From positions 2,197,001-2,261,000 of the forward strand of contig NZ_CP053746.1 in assembly GCF_013201545.1 (NCBI RefSeq): 64,000 bases of DNA, read 5' to 3'. The notes beneath the pieces were generated by a model. The model was given only the letters and a program-made list of their open reading frames with translations, did not search any database and was not told the DNA's origin. This document shows, one piece after another, positions 56,451-64,000 of the stretch (position 1 is the first letter of the stretch; each line of letters starts with the position of its first letter). The position numbers and the translations under genes were made by a program. Source of the stretch: Pseudomonas graminis (lineage in GTDB: Bacteria; Pseudomonadota; Gammaproteobacteria; Pseudomonadales; Pseudomonadaceae).

Positions 56451-56455
56451 CATTC

Positions 56456-56878
56456 ATGCGTCATTACGAAATCATCTTTCTGGTTCACCCGGACCAGAGC
56501 GAGCAAGTCGGCGGCATGGTAGAGCGTTACACCAAGCTGATCGAAGAAGACGGCGGCAAGATCCACCGTCTGGAAGATTGGGGCCGTCGTCAACTGGCCT
56601 ACGCAATCAACAATGTTCACAAGGCTCACTACGTGATGCTGAACGTTGAGTGCACTGGCAAGGCTCTGGCCGAGCTGGAAGACAACTTCCGTTACAACGA
56701 TGCCGTGATCCGTAACCTTGTCATCCGTCGCGACGAAGCTGTTACTGGCCAGTCCGAAATGCTCAAGGCTGAAGAAAACCGCAGTGAGCGCCGTGAGCGT
56801 CGCGACCGTCCTGAGCACTCCGACGCCGAAGGCGTTGATGGTGATGACAGCGACAACAGCGATAACGCTGACGAGTAA
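56456..56878 (+). CDS. rpsF: 30S ribosomal protein S6
   Basis: A 140-residue ribosomal protein, start ATG 56456 after AAGGAG. It binds 16S rRNA with S18. The core reads '[25 protein letters not shown]' and '[30 protein letters not shown]'. The C-terminal tail is acidic and Asp/Asn-rich ([19 protein letters not shown]), longer than the core. It begins the rpsF-rpsR-DUF2232-rplI unit. Confidence 0.97.
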   Translation: MRHYEIIFLVHPDQSEQVGGMVERYTKLIEEDGGKIHRLEDWGRRQLAYAINNVHKAHYVMLNVECTGKALAELEDNFRYNDAVIRNLVIRRDEAVTGQSEMLKAEENRSERRERRDRPEHSDAEGVDGDDSDNSDNADE

Positions 56879-56906
56879 TCCACGGACCTTTTGAGGAGCC
56901 CATTAC

Positions 56907-57137
56907 ATGGCACGTTTCTTCCGTCGTCGTAAATTCTGCCGCTTCACAGCTGAAAATGTGAAGGAGATCGATTACAAAGATCTCAATACCCTGAAAGCCT
57001 ACGTATCTGAAACCGGCAAGATCGTTCCTAGCCGCATTACTGGTACCAAAGCTCGTTATCAGCGTCAGCTGGCTACCGCTATCAAGCGCGCCCGCTTCCT
57101 GGCCCTGTTGGCCTACACCGACAGCCACGGCCGCTGA
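56907..57137 (+). CDS. rpsR: 30S ribosomal protein S18
   Basis: A 76-residue basic protein that pairs with S6 on the platform of the 30S subunit. Start ATG 56907 after TGAGGAG; sequence begins [17 protein letters not shown] and ends with '[19 protein letters not shown]'. It lies 28 bases after rpsF. Confidence 0.97.
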   Translation: MARFFRRRKFCRFTAENVKEIDYKDLNTLKAYVSETGKIVPSRITGTKARYQRQLATAIKRARFLALLAYTDSHGR

Positions 57138-57175
57138 GACCAGGTAGTCGACAAACGCAGTAAGGGATAGATCGC

Positions 57176-58072
57176 ATGCGCGCCATGGCTGAATTCATCA
57201 TGCGCGGCCGCATGCAGGCCACTCTCGTAGTGGTTGGATGTGCGGCATTGCCGCTGTTGTTCTGGTTGAGTGCTGCTGCAGGTTGCCTTGTGCTCCTGCG
57301 ACGCGGGATCAGTGACGCGTTAGGCGTCCTTGCATGGGCTCTGCTGCCGGCTTTGGTCTGGTGGTATTTCGGTGAACCTCGCACTCTGATGGTGTTGCTG
57401 GGTTCCTGGGGGCTGGCCGCCGTGTTGCGTGCCAGCGAGTCTTGGGTCCGCGTGCTGCTGGTCAGCGTGGCGGTTGGATTGTTGTATGCAGTGGTTCTGG
57501 GCGCGGTGTTTCGCGAGCCCATCGAAGCCATGGCGGGGGAGCTGCAAAAGCTCCTGCCCCACGTCTTCGGTGATGTCTACCAGCAGATGTCGGTAGAAGA
57601 GCGAGCGCGTTTGGGGGCACTGATTACGCCAGTCCTCAATGGCCTGATTGCAGCGTTGTTGCAGATCGTCAGCGTGGTATGCCTGCTCCTTGGGCGGTAC
57701 TGGCAGGCGTTGTTGTATAACCCGGGCGGTTTCGGACGCGAATTTCGCAGCCTGAAACTCCCGCGGGCACCGATGCTGGTGCTGCTGGTGTGCATGTTGG
57801 TGGGGCCGAATTTCGGTCCTCAACTGGCGATGCTGACACCGTTGTGCAGCGTGCCGCTCATGTTCGCGGGGCTGGCCCTGATTCACGGTCTGGTGGCTGC
57901 AAAGCGCCTGACACGGTTCTGGCTGGTAGGGTTGTACGTCACGCTATTGCTGTTCATGCAGCTGATCTATCCGTTGCTGGTGGTGTTTGCCATTGTCGAC
58001 AGCCTGATTGATTTTCGCGGCCGTCTGGCGTCGAAAGACGCCGATAACGGTTCTGCGAACGGTGAAGGTTAA
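57176..58072 (+). CDS. DUF2232 membrane protein
   Basis: A 298-residue polytopic inner membrane protein with about eight hydrophobic segments, start ATG 57176 after AAGGGA. It matches the DUF2232 (YybS-like) family by length and topology, and by its conserved place between rpsR and rplI in Pseudomonas. The segment '[38 protein letters not shown]' lies in a loop. No enzymatic residues are recognisable and its function is unknown; co-transcription with ribosomal proteins is inferred from spacing. Confidence 0.85.
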   Translation: MRAMAEFIMRGRMQATLVVVGCAALPLLFWLSAAAGCLVLLRRGISDALGVLAWALLPALVWWYFGEPRTLMVLLGSWGLAAVLRASESWVRVLLVSVAVGLLYAVVLGAVFREPIEAMAGELQKLLPHVFGDVYQQMSVEERARLGALITPVLNGLIAALLQIVSVVCLLLGRYWQALLYNPGGFGREFRSLKLPRAPMLVLLVCMLVGPNFGPQLAMLTPLCSVPLMFAGLALIHGLVAAKRLTRFWLVGLYVTLLLFMQLIYPLLVVFAIVDSLIDFRGRLASKDADNGSANGEG

Positions 58073-58091
58073 AGTTAAGAGGTTTTACCAA

Positions 58092-58538
58092 ATGGAACTC
58101 ATCCTGCTGGAAAAAGTCGCCAACCTGGGCAACCTGGGCGATAAAGTAAACGTTAAGGCTGGCTACGGTCGTAACTTCCTGCTGCCTTTCGGCAAAGCAA
58201 CCGCTGCAACCGCTGCCAACCTGGCCGCGTTTGAAGAGCGTCGTGCAGAGCTGGAAAAAGCTGCCGCCGAGAAGAAAGCTTCTGCTGAAACTCGTGCTGC
58301 TCAACTGGCAGAGCTGGAAGTGACTATCACTGCCACCGCTGGTGACGAAGGCAAGCTGTTCGGTTCGATCGGTACTCACGACATCGCTGACGCACTGACC
58401 GCCTCTGGCGTTGAAGTGGCCAAGTCTGAAGTTCGTCTGCCGAACGGCACCATCCGTAACGTTGGCGAATACGACGTAGCCGTGCACCTGCACAGCGACG
58501 TTGAAGCTACCGTTCGCGTTGTTGTTGTAGCTGCTTAA
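58092..58538 (+). CDS. rplI: 50S ribosomal protein L9
   Basis: A 148-residue protein with the usual two domains: an N-terminal rRNA-binding part ([22 protein letters not shown]...[12 protein letters not shown]), a long helix and a C-terminal globular domain ending '[13 protein letters not shown]'. The start at 58092 is preceded by TTAAGAGG; an in-frame reading from 58008 lies inside the DUF2232 gene. Confidence 0.97.
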   Translation: MELILLEKVANLGNLGDKVNVKAGYGRNFLLPFGKATAATAANLAAFEERRAELEKAAAEKKASAETRAAQLAELEVTITATAGDEGKLFGSIGTHDIADALTASGVEVAKSEVRLPNGTIRNVGEYDVAVHLHSDVEATVRVVVVAA

Positions 58539-58549
58539 GCAGTATGGTT

Positions 58550-58645
58550 TCTGCGCTTCGGTGCAGAAGTCTGACCGACTGATGACTCGCTCCTCGGTCG
58601 GTTAGCATTGGGCACGTTCCTGTTCGCAGGTCGTGCCCTTTGTCA
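58550..58645. terminator. Run of three hairpins between rplI and dnaB
   Basis: TCTGC (58550-58554)/GCAGA (58563-58567), GACCGAC/GTCGGTT (58573-58579/58597-58603) and GGGCACG/CGTGCCC (58610-58616/58632-58638) form successive stems; the last is followed by TTTGTCATTT and could terminate the ribosomal protein transcript. The same gap must hold the dnaB promoter, none of which I can recognise. Confidence 0.6.
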
Positions 58646-58687
58646 TTTCTGAGTATCCTGATTCAACCCCCTGATTTCCGTGTGGCC

Positions 58688-60085
58688 ATGAACGACATCT
58701 CCGCTCCCGAGCAATATGACCTGCAAACCGCTGCCCTGAAGGTGCCGCCGCATTCCATCGAGGCCGAACAGGCCGTGCTCGGTGGTCTGATGCTGGACAA
58801 CAACGCCTGGGAGCGCGTGCTTGATCAGGTGTCGGATGGCGATTTCTATCGTCATGACCACCGTCTGATATTCCGCGCCATTGCCAAGCTGGCGGATCAG
58901 AACCAGCCGATCGACGTCGTGACCCTGGCAGAGCAGCTCGACAAGGAGGGCCAGACCTCGCAAGTCGGTGGCCTGGGGTACCTGTCGGAACTCGCGAAGA
59001 ACATTCCATCTGTCGCGAACATCAAGGCCTATGCCCAGATCGTTCGTCAGCGCGCGACGCTGCGCCAATTGATCGGCATCAGTACCGAGATCGCTGACAG
59101 TGCTTTTAACCCGGAAGGTCGTACCGCCGAAGAGATTCTTGACGAGGCCGAACGGCAGATCTTCCAGATCGCCGAAGCGCGGCCCAAGACAGGCGGGCCG
59201 GTTAGCGTCAACGACCTGCTGACCCGGGCGATTGACCGCATCGATACGCTGTTCAACATCGGCGACGGCATCACTGGCCTTTCCACGGGCTACGCCGACC
59301 TGGATGAAAAGACCAGCGGTCTGCAGCAGTCTGACCTGATCATCGTTGCAGGTCGTCCGTCGATGGGTAAGACCACCTTCGCGATGAATCTCGTGGAAAA
59401 CGCGGTGCTGCGCAGCGACAAAGTGGTGCTGGTCTACTCGCTGGAGATGCCAGGCGAATCGCTGATCATGCGTATGCTGTCGTCGCTGGGCCGTATCGAC
59501 CAGACCAAGGTGCGTTCCGGTCAGCTCGATGACGATGACTGGCCGCGCCTCACATCGGCGGTCAATCTGCTCAACGATCGCAAGCTGTTCATCGACGACA
59601 CGGCAGGCATCAGCCCCTCCGAGATGCGAGCGCGTACGCGGCGCCTGGTCCGCGAGCACGGCGATATCGGCCTGATCATGATCGACTACCTGCAATTGAT
59701 GCAGATTCCTGGCTCCAGTGGCGATAACCGGACGAACGAGATTTCTGAAATCTCCCGTTCCCTGAAAGCGCTCGCCAAGGAATTCAATTGCCCGGTGGTT
59801 GCGCTTTCTCAGCTCAACCGCTCCCTCGAGCAACGTCCCAACAAGCGCCCGGTGAACTCCGACTTGCGGGAATCTGGAGCGATCGAGCAGGACGCCGACG
59901 TCATCATGTTCGTGTACCGGGATGAGGTGTATCACCCCGAGACCGAACACAAGGGCATCGCTGAAATCATCATCGGCAAGCAGCGTAACGGCCCGATCGG
60001 GTTTATCCGGCTGGCGTTTATCGGCAAATACACCCGCTTCGAGAACCTCGCGCCGGGCAGTTACAACTTTGATGATGATGAATAA
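58688..60085 (+). CDS. dnaB: Replicative DNA helicase
   Basis: A 465-residue hexameric helicase. Start ATG 58688 gives MNDISAPEQYDLQTAALK; an in-frame reading from 58640 is not supported. N-terminal helical domain (residues 18-120), linker, then RecA-type motor domain: Walker A AGRPSMGKTTFAMNL (near residue 220), 'LIMIDYLQLMQI' (Walker B) and 'LSQLNRSLEQRPNKRPVNSDLRESGAIEQDAD' with DLRESG. No intein or insertion is present. Confidence 0.97.
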   Translation: MNDISAPEQYDLQTAALKVPPHSIEAEQAVLGGLMLDNNAWERVLDQVSDGDFYRHDHRLIFRAIAKLADQNQPIDVVTLAEQLDKEGQTSQVGGLGYLSELAKNIPSVANIKAYAQIVRQRATLRQLIGISTEIADSAFNPEGRTAEEILDEAERQIFQIAEARPKTGGPVSVNDLLTRAIDRIDTLFNIGDGITGLSTGYADLDEKTSGLQQSDLIIVAGRPSMGKTTFAMNLVENAVLRSDKVVLVYSLEMPGESLIMRMLSSLGRIDQTKVRSGQLDDDDWPRLTSAVNLLNDRKLFIDDTAGISPSEMRARTRRLVREHGDIGLIMIDYLQLMQIPGSSGDNRTNEISEISRSLKALAKEFNCPVVALSQLNRSLEQRPNKRPVNSDLRESGAIEQDADVIMFVYRDEVYHPETEHKGIAEIIIGKQRNGPIGFIRLAFIGKYTRFENLAPGSYNFDDDE

Positions 60086-60253
60086 GTAGGGCTCTGGACC
60101 GGGACTTTGATGCCGGAAGGGCACCAGAGTCCAGAGTCATGCCGATCACTTATCCGACTACTGTCGTCGGACTTGATCAAAATTTGTGCTATTCTCCGCG
60201 CCCGCGAATTTCCAAGCGAAAATCGCCCCCAGACACGAACACTGGTCATCGAT

Positions 60254-62554
60254 ATGCAAGCAGCCAAGCCGTTATTTGACTATCCGAAGTACTGGGCCGA
60301 ATGTTTCGGACCAGCGTCTTTCCTGCCAATGAGCCGGGAAGAAATGGATCAGCTTGGCTGGGATTCCTGCGACATCATTATTGTCACGGGTGATGCCTAC
60401 GTCGATCACCCTTCTTTTGGCATGGCGATCATCGGCCGGCTGCTGGAGTCCCAGGGCTTCCGCGTCGGGATCATTGCGCAGCCCGACTGGAAATCAAAAG
60501 ACGACTTCATGAAGCTCGGCGAGCCGAACCTGTTCTTCGGCGTCGCGGCCGGCAACATGGATTCGATGATCAACCGTTACACCGCCGACAAAAAGATCCG
60601 CTCCGATGACGCCTACACCCCAGGCGGCATGGCGGGCAAGCGTCCGGACCGTGCAAGTCTGGTCTACAGCCAGCGCTGCAAGGAAGCCTACAAGAACGTG
60701 CCGATCGTTCTGGGTGGCATCGAAGCATCGCTGCGCCGCATCGCTCACTACGACTACTGGCAGGACAAGGTTCGCAACTCGATCCTGATCGACGCATGCG
60801 CCGATATCCTGCTGTACGGCAACGCCGAGCGGGCTATCGTCGAAGTGGCCACTCGCCTGTCCTATGGGGAGACGATCGAAAGCATCACTGACGTGCGCGG
60901 CACGGCGTTCATTCGTCGTGACACGCCAGAGGGCTGGTACGAAGTCGACTCCACGCGCATTGACCGTCCAGGCAAGATCGACAAGATCATCAACCCGTAC
61001 GTGAACACGCAAGACACCCAGGCCTGTGCCATCGAGCAGGAAAAGGGTGACGTCGAGGATCCGAACGAAGCGAAGGTCGTGCAGATTCTAGCCAGCCCGC
61101 GCATGACCCGCGACAAGACGGTCATCCGTCTGCCGTCGATGGAGAAAGTGCGCGGCGACGCGGTGCTCTATGCCCACGCCAACCGCGTATTGCACCTGGA
61201 AACCAACCCGGGCAACGCCCGCGCGCTGGTCCAGAAGCATGGCGAGGTGGACGTCTGGTTCAATCCGCCGCCCATTCCGATGACCACCGAAGAAATGGAC
61301 TACGTGTTCGGCATGCCATACGCGCGCATTCCGCACCCGGTGTACGGCAAGGAGAAGATCCCGGCCTACGACATGATCCGTTTCTCGGTGAACATCATGC
61401 GCGGCTGCTTCGGCGGCTGCACGTTCTGCTCTATCACCGAGCATGAAGGCCGGATCATTCAGAACCGTTCCCATGATTCGATCATCCGCGAGATCGAAGA
61501 AATCCGTGACAAGGTCCCCGGCTTCACCGGCGTGATCTCCGACCTTGGCGGTCCGACGGCGAACATGTATCGCATCGCCTGCAAGAGCCCGGAAATCGAG
61601 TCCGCATGCCGCAAACCGTCCTGCGTGTTCCCGGGTATCTGCCCGAACCTGAACACGGATCACTCGGCATTGATTCAGCTGTACCGCAGCGCCCGTGAAC
61701 TGCCCGGCGTGAAGAAAATTCTGATCGCGTCCGGTCTGCGTTACGACCTGGCGGTGGAATCGCCCGAGTACGTCAAGGAGCTGGTGACCCACCACGTCGG
61801 CGGTTACCTGAAGATTGCGCCTGAGCACACCGAAGAAGGTCCGCTCAACCAGATGATGAAACCGGGCATTGGCAGCTACGACAAGTTCAAGCGCATGTTC
61901 GAGAAGTACTCCAAGGAAGCGGGCAAAGAGCAGTACCTGATTCCTTACTTCATCGCGGCTCACCCGGGCACGACCGACGAAGACATGATGAACCTTGCGC
62001 TTTGGCTCAAGGGCAACGGCTTTCGCGCGGATCAGGTGCAGGCGTTCTATCCGTCGCCGATGGCCAGTGCGACGGCCATGTACCACTCTGGCAAGAACCC
62101 GCTGCGCAAGGTCACGTACAAGAGCGATTCGGTCACCATCGTCAAGAGCGAAGAGCAGCGCCGTCTGCACAAGGCGTTCCTGCGCTATCACGATCCGAAG
62201 GGCTGGCCGATGCTGCGTGAGGCACTGGAGCGTATGGGCCGTGCCGATCTGATCGGGCCGGGCAAGCATCAGCTGATCCCGCTGCGCCAGCCGGAAACCG
62301 ACACCTATCAGAGCGCGCGCCGCAAGAACTCGACGCCGGCTGGTAGCCACAAGGTTGCCAGGACCACCAAGATCCTGACGCAGCACACCGGCTTGCCTCA
62401 GCGCGCAAGCGACGGCAGCAAGCCTTGGGACAAGCGCGAAGAGGCCAAGGCTGCGGCGGCTGCTCGTAACAAGCAGGCAGCCAAGGATCGTTCGGATGCG
62501 GCCAAACCCGGCAAAGGCAAGAAGCCTTCGCGCCAGCCGGTTTTCCCACGATAA
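60254..62554 (+). CDS. YgiQ-family radical SAM protein
   Basis: About 767 residues, start ATG 60254; a longer in-frame reading from 60107 has no homologous content. The N-terminal half contains a region resembling a cobalamin-binding fold ('[27 protein letters not shown]'), then the radical SAM cluster motif C385-x3-C389-x2-C392 in '[19 protein letters not shown]'. The C-terminal tail is Lys/Arg/Ala-rich. The family is widespread, is annotated as YgiQ, and its substrate is not known. It lies after dnaB with a 168-base gap containing a hairpin. Confidence 0.9.
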   Translation: MQAAKPLFDYPKYWAECFGPASFLPMSREEMDQLGWDSCDIIIVTGDAYVDHPSFGMAIIGRLLESQGFRVGIIAQPDWKSKDDFMKLGEPNLFFGVAAGNMDSMINRYTADKKIRSDDAYTPGGMAGKRPDRASLVYSQRCKEAYKNVPIVLGGIEASLRRIAHYDYWQDKVRNSILIDACADILLYGNAERAIVEVATRLSYGETIESITDVRGTAFIRRDTPEGWYEVDSTRIDRPGKIDKIINPYVNTQDTQACAIEQEKGDVEDPNEAKVVQILASPRMTRDKTVIRLPSMEKVRGDAVLYAHANRVLHLETNPGNARALVQKHGEVDVWFNPPPIPMTTEEMDYVFGMPYARIPHPVYGKEKIPAYDMIRFSVNIMRGCFGGCTFCSITEHEGRIIQNRSHDSIIREIEEIRDKVPGFTGVISDLGGPTANMYRIACKSPEIESACRKPSCVFPGICPNLNTDHSALIQLYRSARELPGVKKILIASGLRYDLAVESPEYVKELVTHHVGGYLKIAPEHTEEGPLNQMMKPGIGSYDKFKRMFEKYSKEAGKEQYLIPYFIAAHPGTTDEDMMNLALWLKGNGFRADQVQAFYPSPMASATAMYHSGKNPLRKVTYKSDSVTIVKSEEQRRLHKAFLRYHDPKGWPMLREALERMGRADLIGPGKHQLIPLRQPETDTYQSARRKNSTPAGSHKVARTTKILTQHTGLPQRASDGSKPWDKREEAKAAAAARNKQAAKDRSDAAKPGKGKKPSRQPVFPR

Positions 62555-62582
62555 GGTCCCGCGCTAAGCGATACCGAACAAC

Positions 62583-62611
62583 AAAACGCCAGCTTTCGAG
62601 CTGGCGTTTTG
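62583..62611. terminator. Rho-independent terminator after the YgiQ gene
   Basis: AAAACGCCAGCTTTCGAGCT followed by GGCGTTTTG forms an ACGCCAGCT/AGCTGGCGT stem with a T run on both strands' sides, closing the gene. Confidence 0.93.
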
Positions 62612-62798
62612 CATTCCACTGCAAATAACCCCACCCGCCTCATTTCCGTGCGACCCTTGCACCATTCGTTGAAGCGGGCGCGATTTTGGTGCTGTGCTTG
62701 GCTGAACATGCTACCTCCAGGCCGGAGGCGCCTGATTTGCCGGGGTGGCATAAGTCTTGCGCAGCTCCGTTACCGTCCAGGCTCGCAGGAGGCACGCC

Positions 62799-64000
62799 GT
62801 GTCGATTCACATTGCCTTGCACCACGTCACGCATTACCGCTACGAACGCGCGGTAGAGCTGGGGCCGCAAATCGTCCGCTTGCGCCCGGCGGCTCACAGC
62901 CGTACGCGGGTATTGTCGTATTCGCTGAAAGTCCATCCTGAAAACCACTTCATCAACTGGCAGCAGGACCCGCAGGGTAATTACCTGGCGCGGTTGGTGT
63001 TCCCGGAAAAGACCAGCGAGCTGCGCATCGAAGTGGACCTGGTCGCCGAAATGGCAGTGTTCAATCCCTTCGACTTCTTCCTTGAGCCCTACGCCGACAA
63101 GATCCCGTTCACCTATGCCCGCGAAGAGCATCACGAGCTGCAGCCCTATCTGGAAAAGCTGCCGCTGACCCCAAGGTTTCAGGCGTACCTGGACAGCATC
63201 GACCGCACGCCGATTCCGGCGATCGACTTTTTGGTCGGCCTTAATCAGCGTCTGGCCAACGATATCGGTTACCTGATCCGCATGGAACCGGGCATTCAGA
63301 CGCCTGAATACACCCTCGAAAACGCTTCTGGTTCCTGCCGTGATTCGGCGTGGCTGCTTGTGCAGTTGCTGCGTCATCTGGGGCTGGCTGCGCGGTTTGT
63401 GTCCGGGTATTTGATTCAGCTCAAGGCTGATGTCAAAGCGCTGGATGGACCCTCCGGCACCGACGTCGATTTCACTGACTTGCACGCCTGGTGTGAGGTG
63501 TATCTGCCCGGTGCCGGCTGGGTGGGCCTTGACGCGACGTCCGGCCTGTTTGCCGGTGAGGGCCACATTCCGCTGGCCTGCAGTCCCGAGCCTTCTTCGG
63601 CGGCGCCCATCAGTGGCATGGTCGAGCCCTGCAAAACCGAGTTTACCCACGAGATGTCGGTGCAGCGCATCTGGGAGGCGCCGCGCGTCACCAAGCCGTA
63701 TACCGAAGAGCAGTGGCAGGACATTCAGGCGCTGGGCCGGCAAATCGATAACGACCTGATGGCACACGACGTGCGCCTGACCATGGGTGGCGAGCCGACC
63801 TTTGTGTCCATCGACGACCGTGATGGCGATGAATGGAACACCGCCGCACTGGGTCCGAAGAAGCGCCTGCTCTCGGCCGAGTTGTATCGGCGCATGCGGG
63901 ACCATTACGCGCCCCAGGGCATCGTCCATTTCGGTCAGGGCAAGTGGTACCCCGGCGAGCAACTGCCGCGATGGTCACTGAACTGCTTCTGGCGCCGAGA
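62799..64000 (+). CDS. Transglutaminase-like (DUF2126-type) protein, 5' portion
   Basis: The gene starts at GTG 62799 behind CAGGAGG and runs open to the right window edge, so only the first 400 residues are seen. The N-terminal part (SIHIALHHVTHYRYERAVELGPQ) is a bacterial transglutaminase N-terminal domain. The core shows a Cys-His-Asp catalytic set: GSCRDSAW (Cys near residue 180), LHAWCEVYLPG (His near residue 230) and GWVGLDATSG (Asp near 247). Beyond it, 'TMGGEPTFVSIDD' marks the start of the DUF2126 region. Long proteins of this kind are about 1,100 residues. They are usually found with circularly permuted ATP-grasp and Alpha-E partners; those would lie downstream, outside this window. 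Confidence 0.85.
   Translation, partial: MSIHIALHHVTHYRYERAVELGPQIVRLRPAAHSRTRVLSYSLKVHPENHFINWQQDPQGNYLARLVFPEKTSELRIEVDLVAEMAVFNPFDFFLEPYADKIPFTYAREEHHELQPYLEKLPLTPRFQAYLDSIDRTPIPAIDFLVGLNQRLANDIGYLIRMEPGIQTPEYTLENASGSCRDSAWLLVQLLRHLGLAARFVSGYLIQLKADVKALDGPSGTDVDFTDLHAWCEVYLPGAGWVGLDATSGLFAGEGHIPLACSPEPSSAAPISGMVEPCKTEFTHEMSVQRIWEAPRVTKPYTEEQWQDIQALGRQIDNDLMAHDVRLTMGGEPTFVSIDDRDGDEWNTAALGPKKRLLSAELYRRMRDHYAPQGIVHFGQGKWYPGEQLPRWSLNCFWRR

Overview
The window is a stretch of chromosome from a Pseudomonas species that is probably not P. aeruginosa and looks closest to the P. fluorescens/P. syringae side of the genus. The evidence is GC-rich coding sequence, a run of core genes in an order familiar from Pseudomonas (waaA, thiC, nudF-cpdA-yqiA-parE-parC, serB, psd-rhdA, motAB, rsgA/orn, queG/nnr-tsaE-amiB-mutL-miaA-hfq-hflX-hflKC-hisZ-purA, rnr-rlmB, rpsF-rpsR-rplI, dnaB) and Pseudomonas-type intergenic palindromes (a REPIN near 7.1 kb and others near 11.1 and 56.2 kb). 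No prophage, transposase, CRISPR array, rRNA operon or plasmid function was seen. Almost everything is vertically inherited core genome.

Layout. 1-7 kb: the end of an LPS-type cluster on the plus strand (a truncated GT-B glycosyltransferase, a GT29-like protein, a third sugar-transferase-like protein), a minus-strand group (FAD oxidoreductase, aldo/keto reductase, Nudix-like protein, with an SMR transporter further upstream), then waaA. 7-13 kb: a TolC-like efflux porin, and the thiamin block (TPP riboswitch, thiC, a CytX-type permease). 13-22 kb: nudF-DUF1249-cpdA-yqiA-parE-phytase-like-aspartic protease-parC, most of it tightly packed. 22-31 kb: a PqiC-like lipoprotein, a YtjB-like membrane protein divergent from serB, a FimW-like PilZ protein, and psd, rhdA and an HDOD gene read leftwards. 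31-36 kb: motAB, rsgA, orn, a TRIC/UPF0126 channel. 36-50 kb: queG divergent from nnr, then the long nnr-to-purA run. 50-53 kb: a chemoreceptor and two identical tRNA-Leu(CAG) genes. 53-64 kb: rnr-rlmB, the rpsF-rpsR-DUF2232-rplI operon with a probable S6:S18 leader, dnaB, a YgiQ-type radical SAM protein, and a transglutaminase-like gene cut by the window edge.

Functionally the window joins envelope building (waaA, psd, amiB, LPS transferases), DNA topology and replication (parE, parC, dnaB, mutL), translation and tRNA maturation (tsaE, miaA, queG, rlmB, ribosomal proteins, rsgA, tRNA-Leu), RNA turnover (hfq, rnr, orn), protease control (hflK, hflC), motility (motAB, chemoreceptor) and metabolism (thiC, serB, hisZ, purA).

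I did not find a convincing undescribed multi-gene system. The most useful leads are three TAGAACA repeats at an exact 13-bp period in front of parE, a GT29 (sialyltransferase)-like protein in the LPS cluster, a degenerate class III cyclase-like domain in the YtjB-type protein beside serB, a Nudix-like protein with an altered box, a FimW-like gene with no fimX beside it, and the rpsF leader whose structure would sequester the ribosome-binding site.
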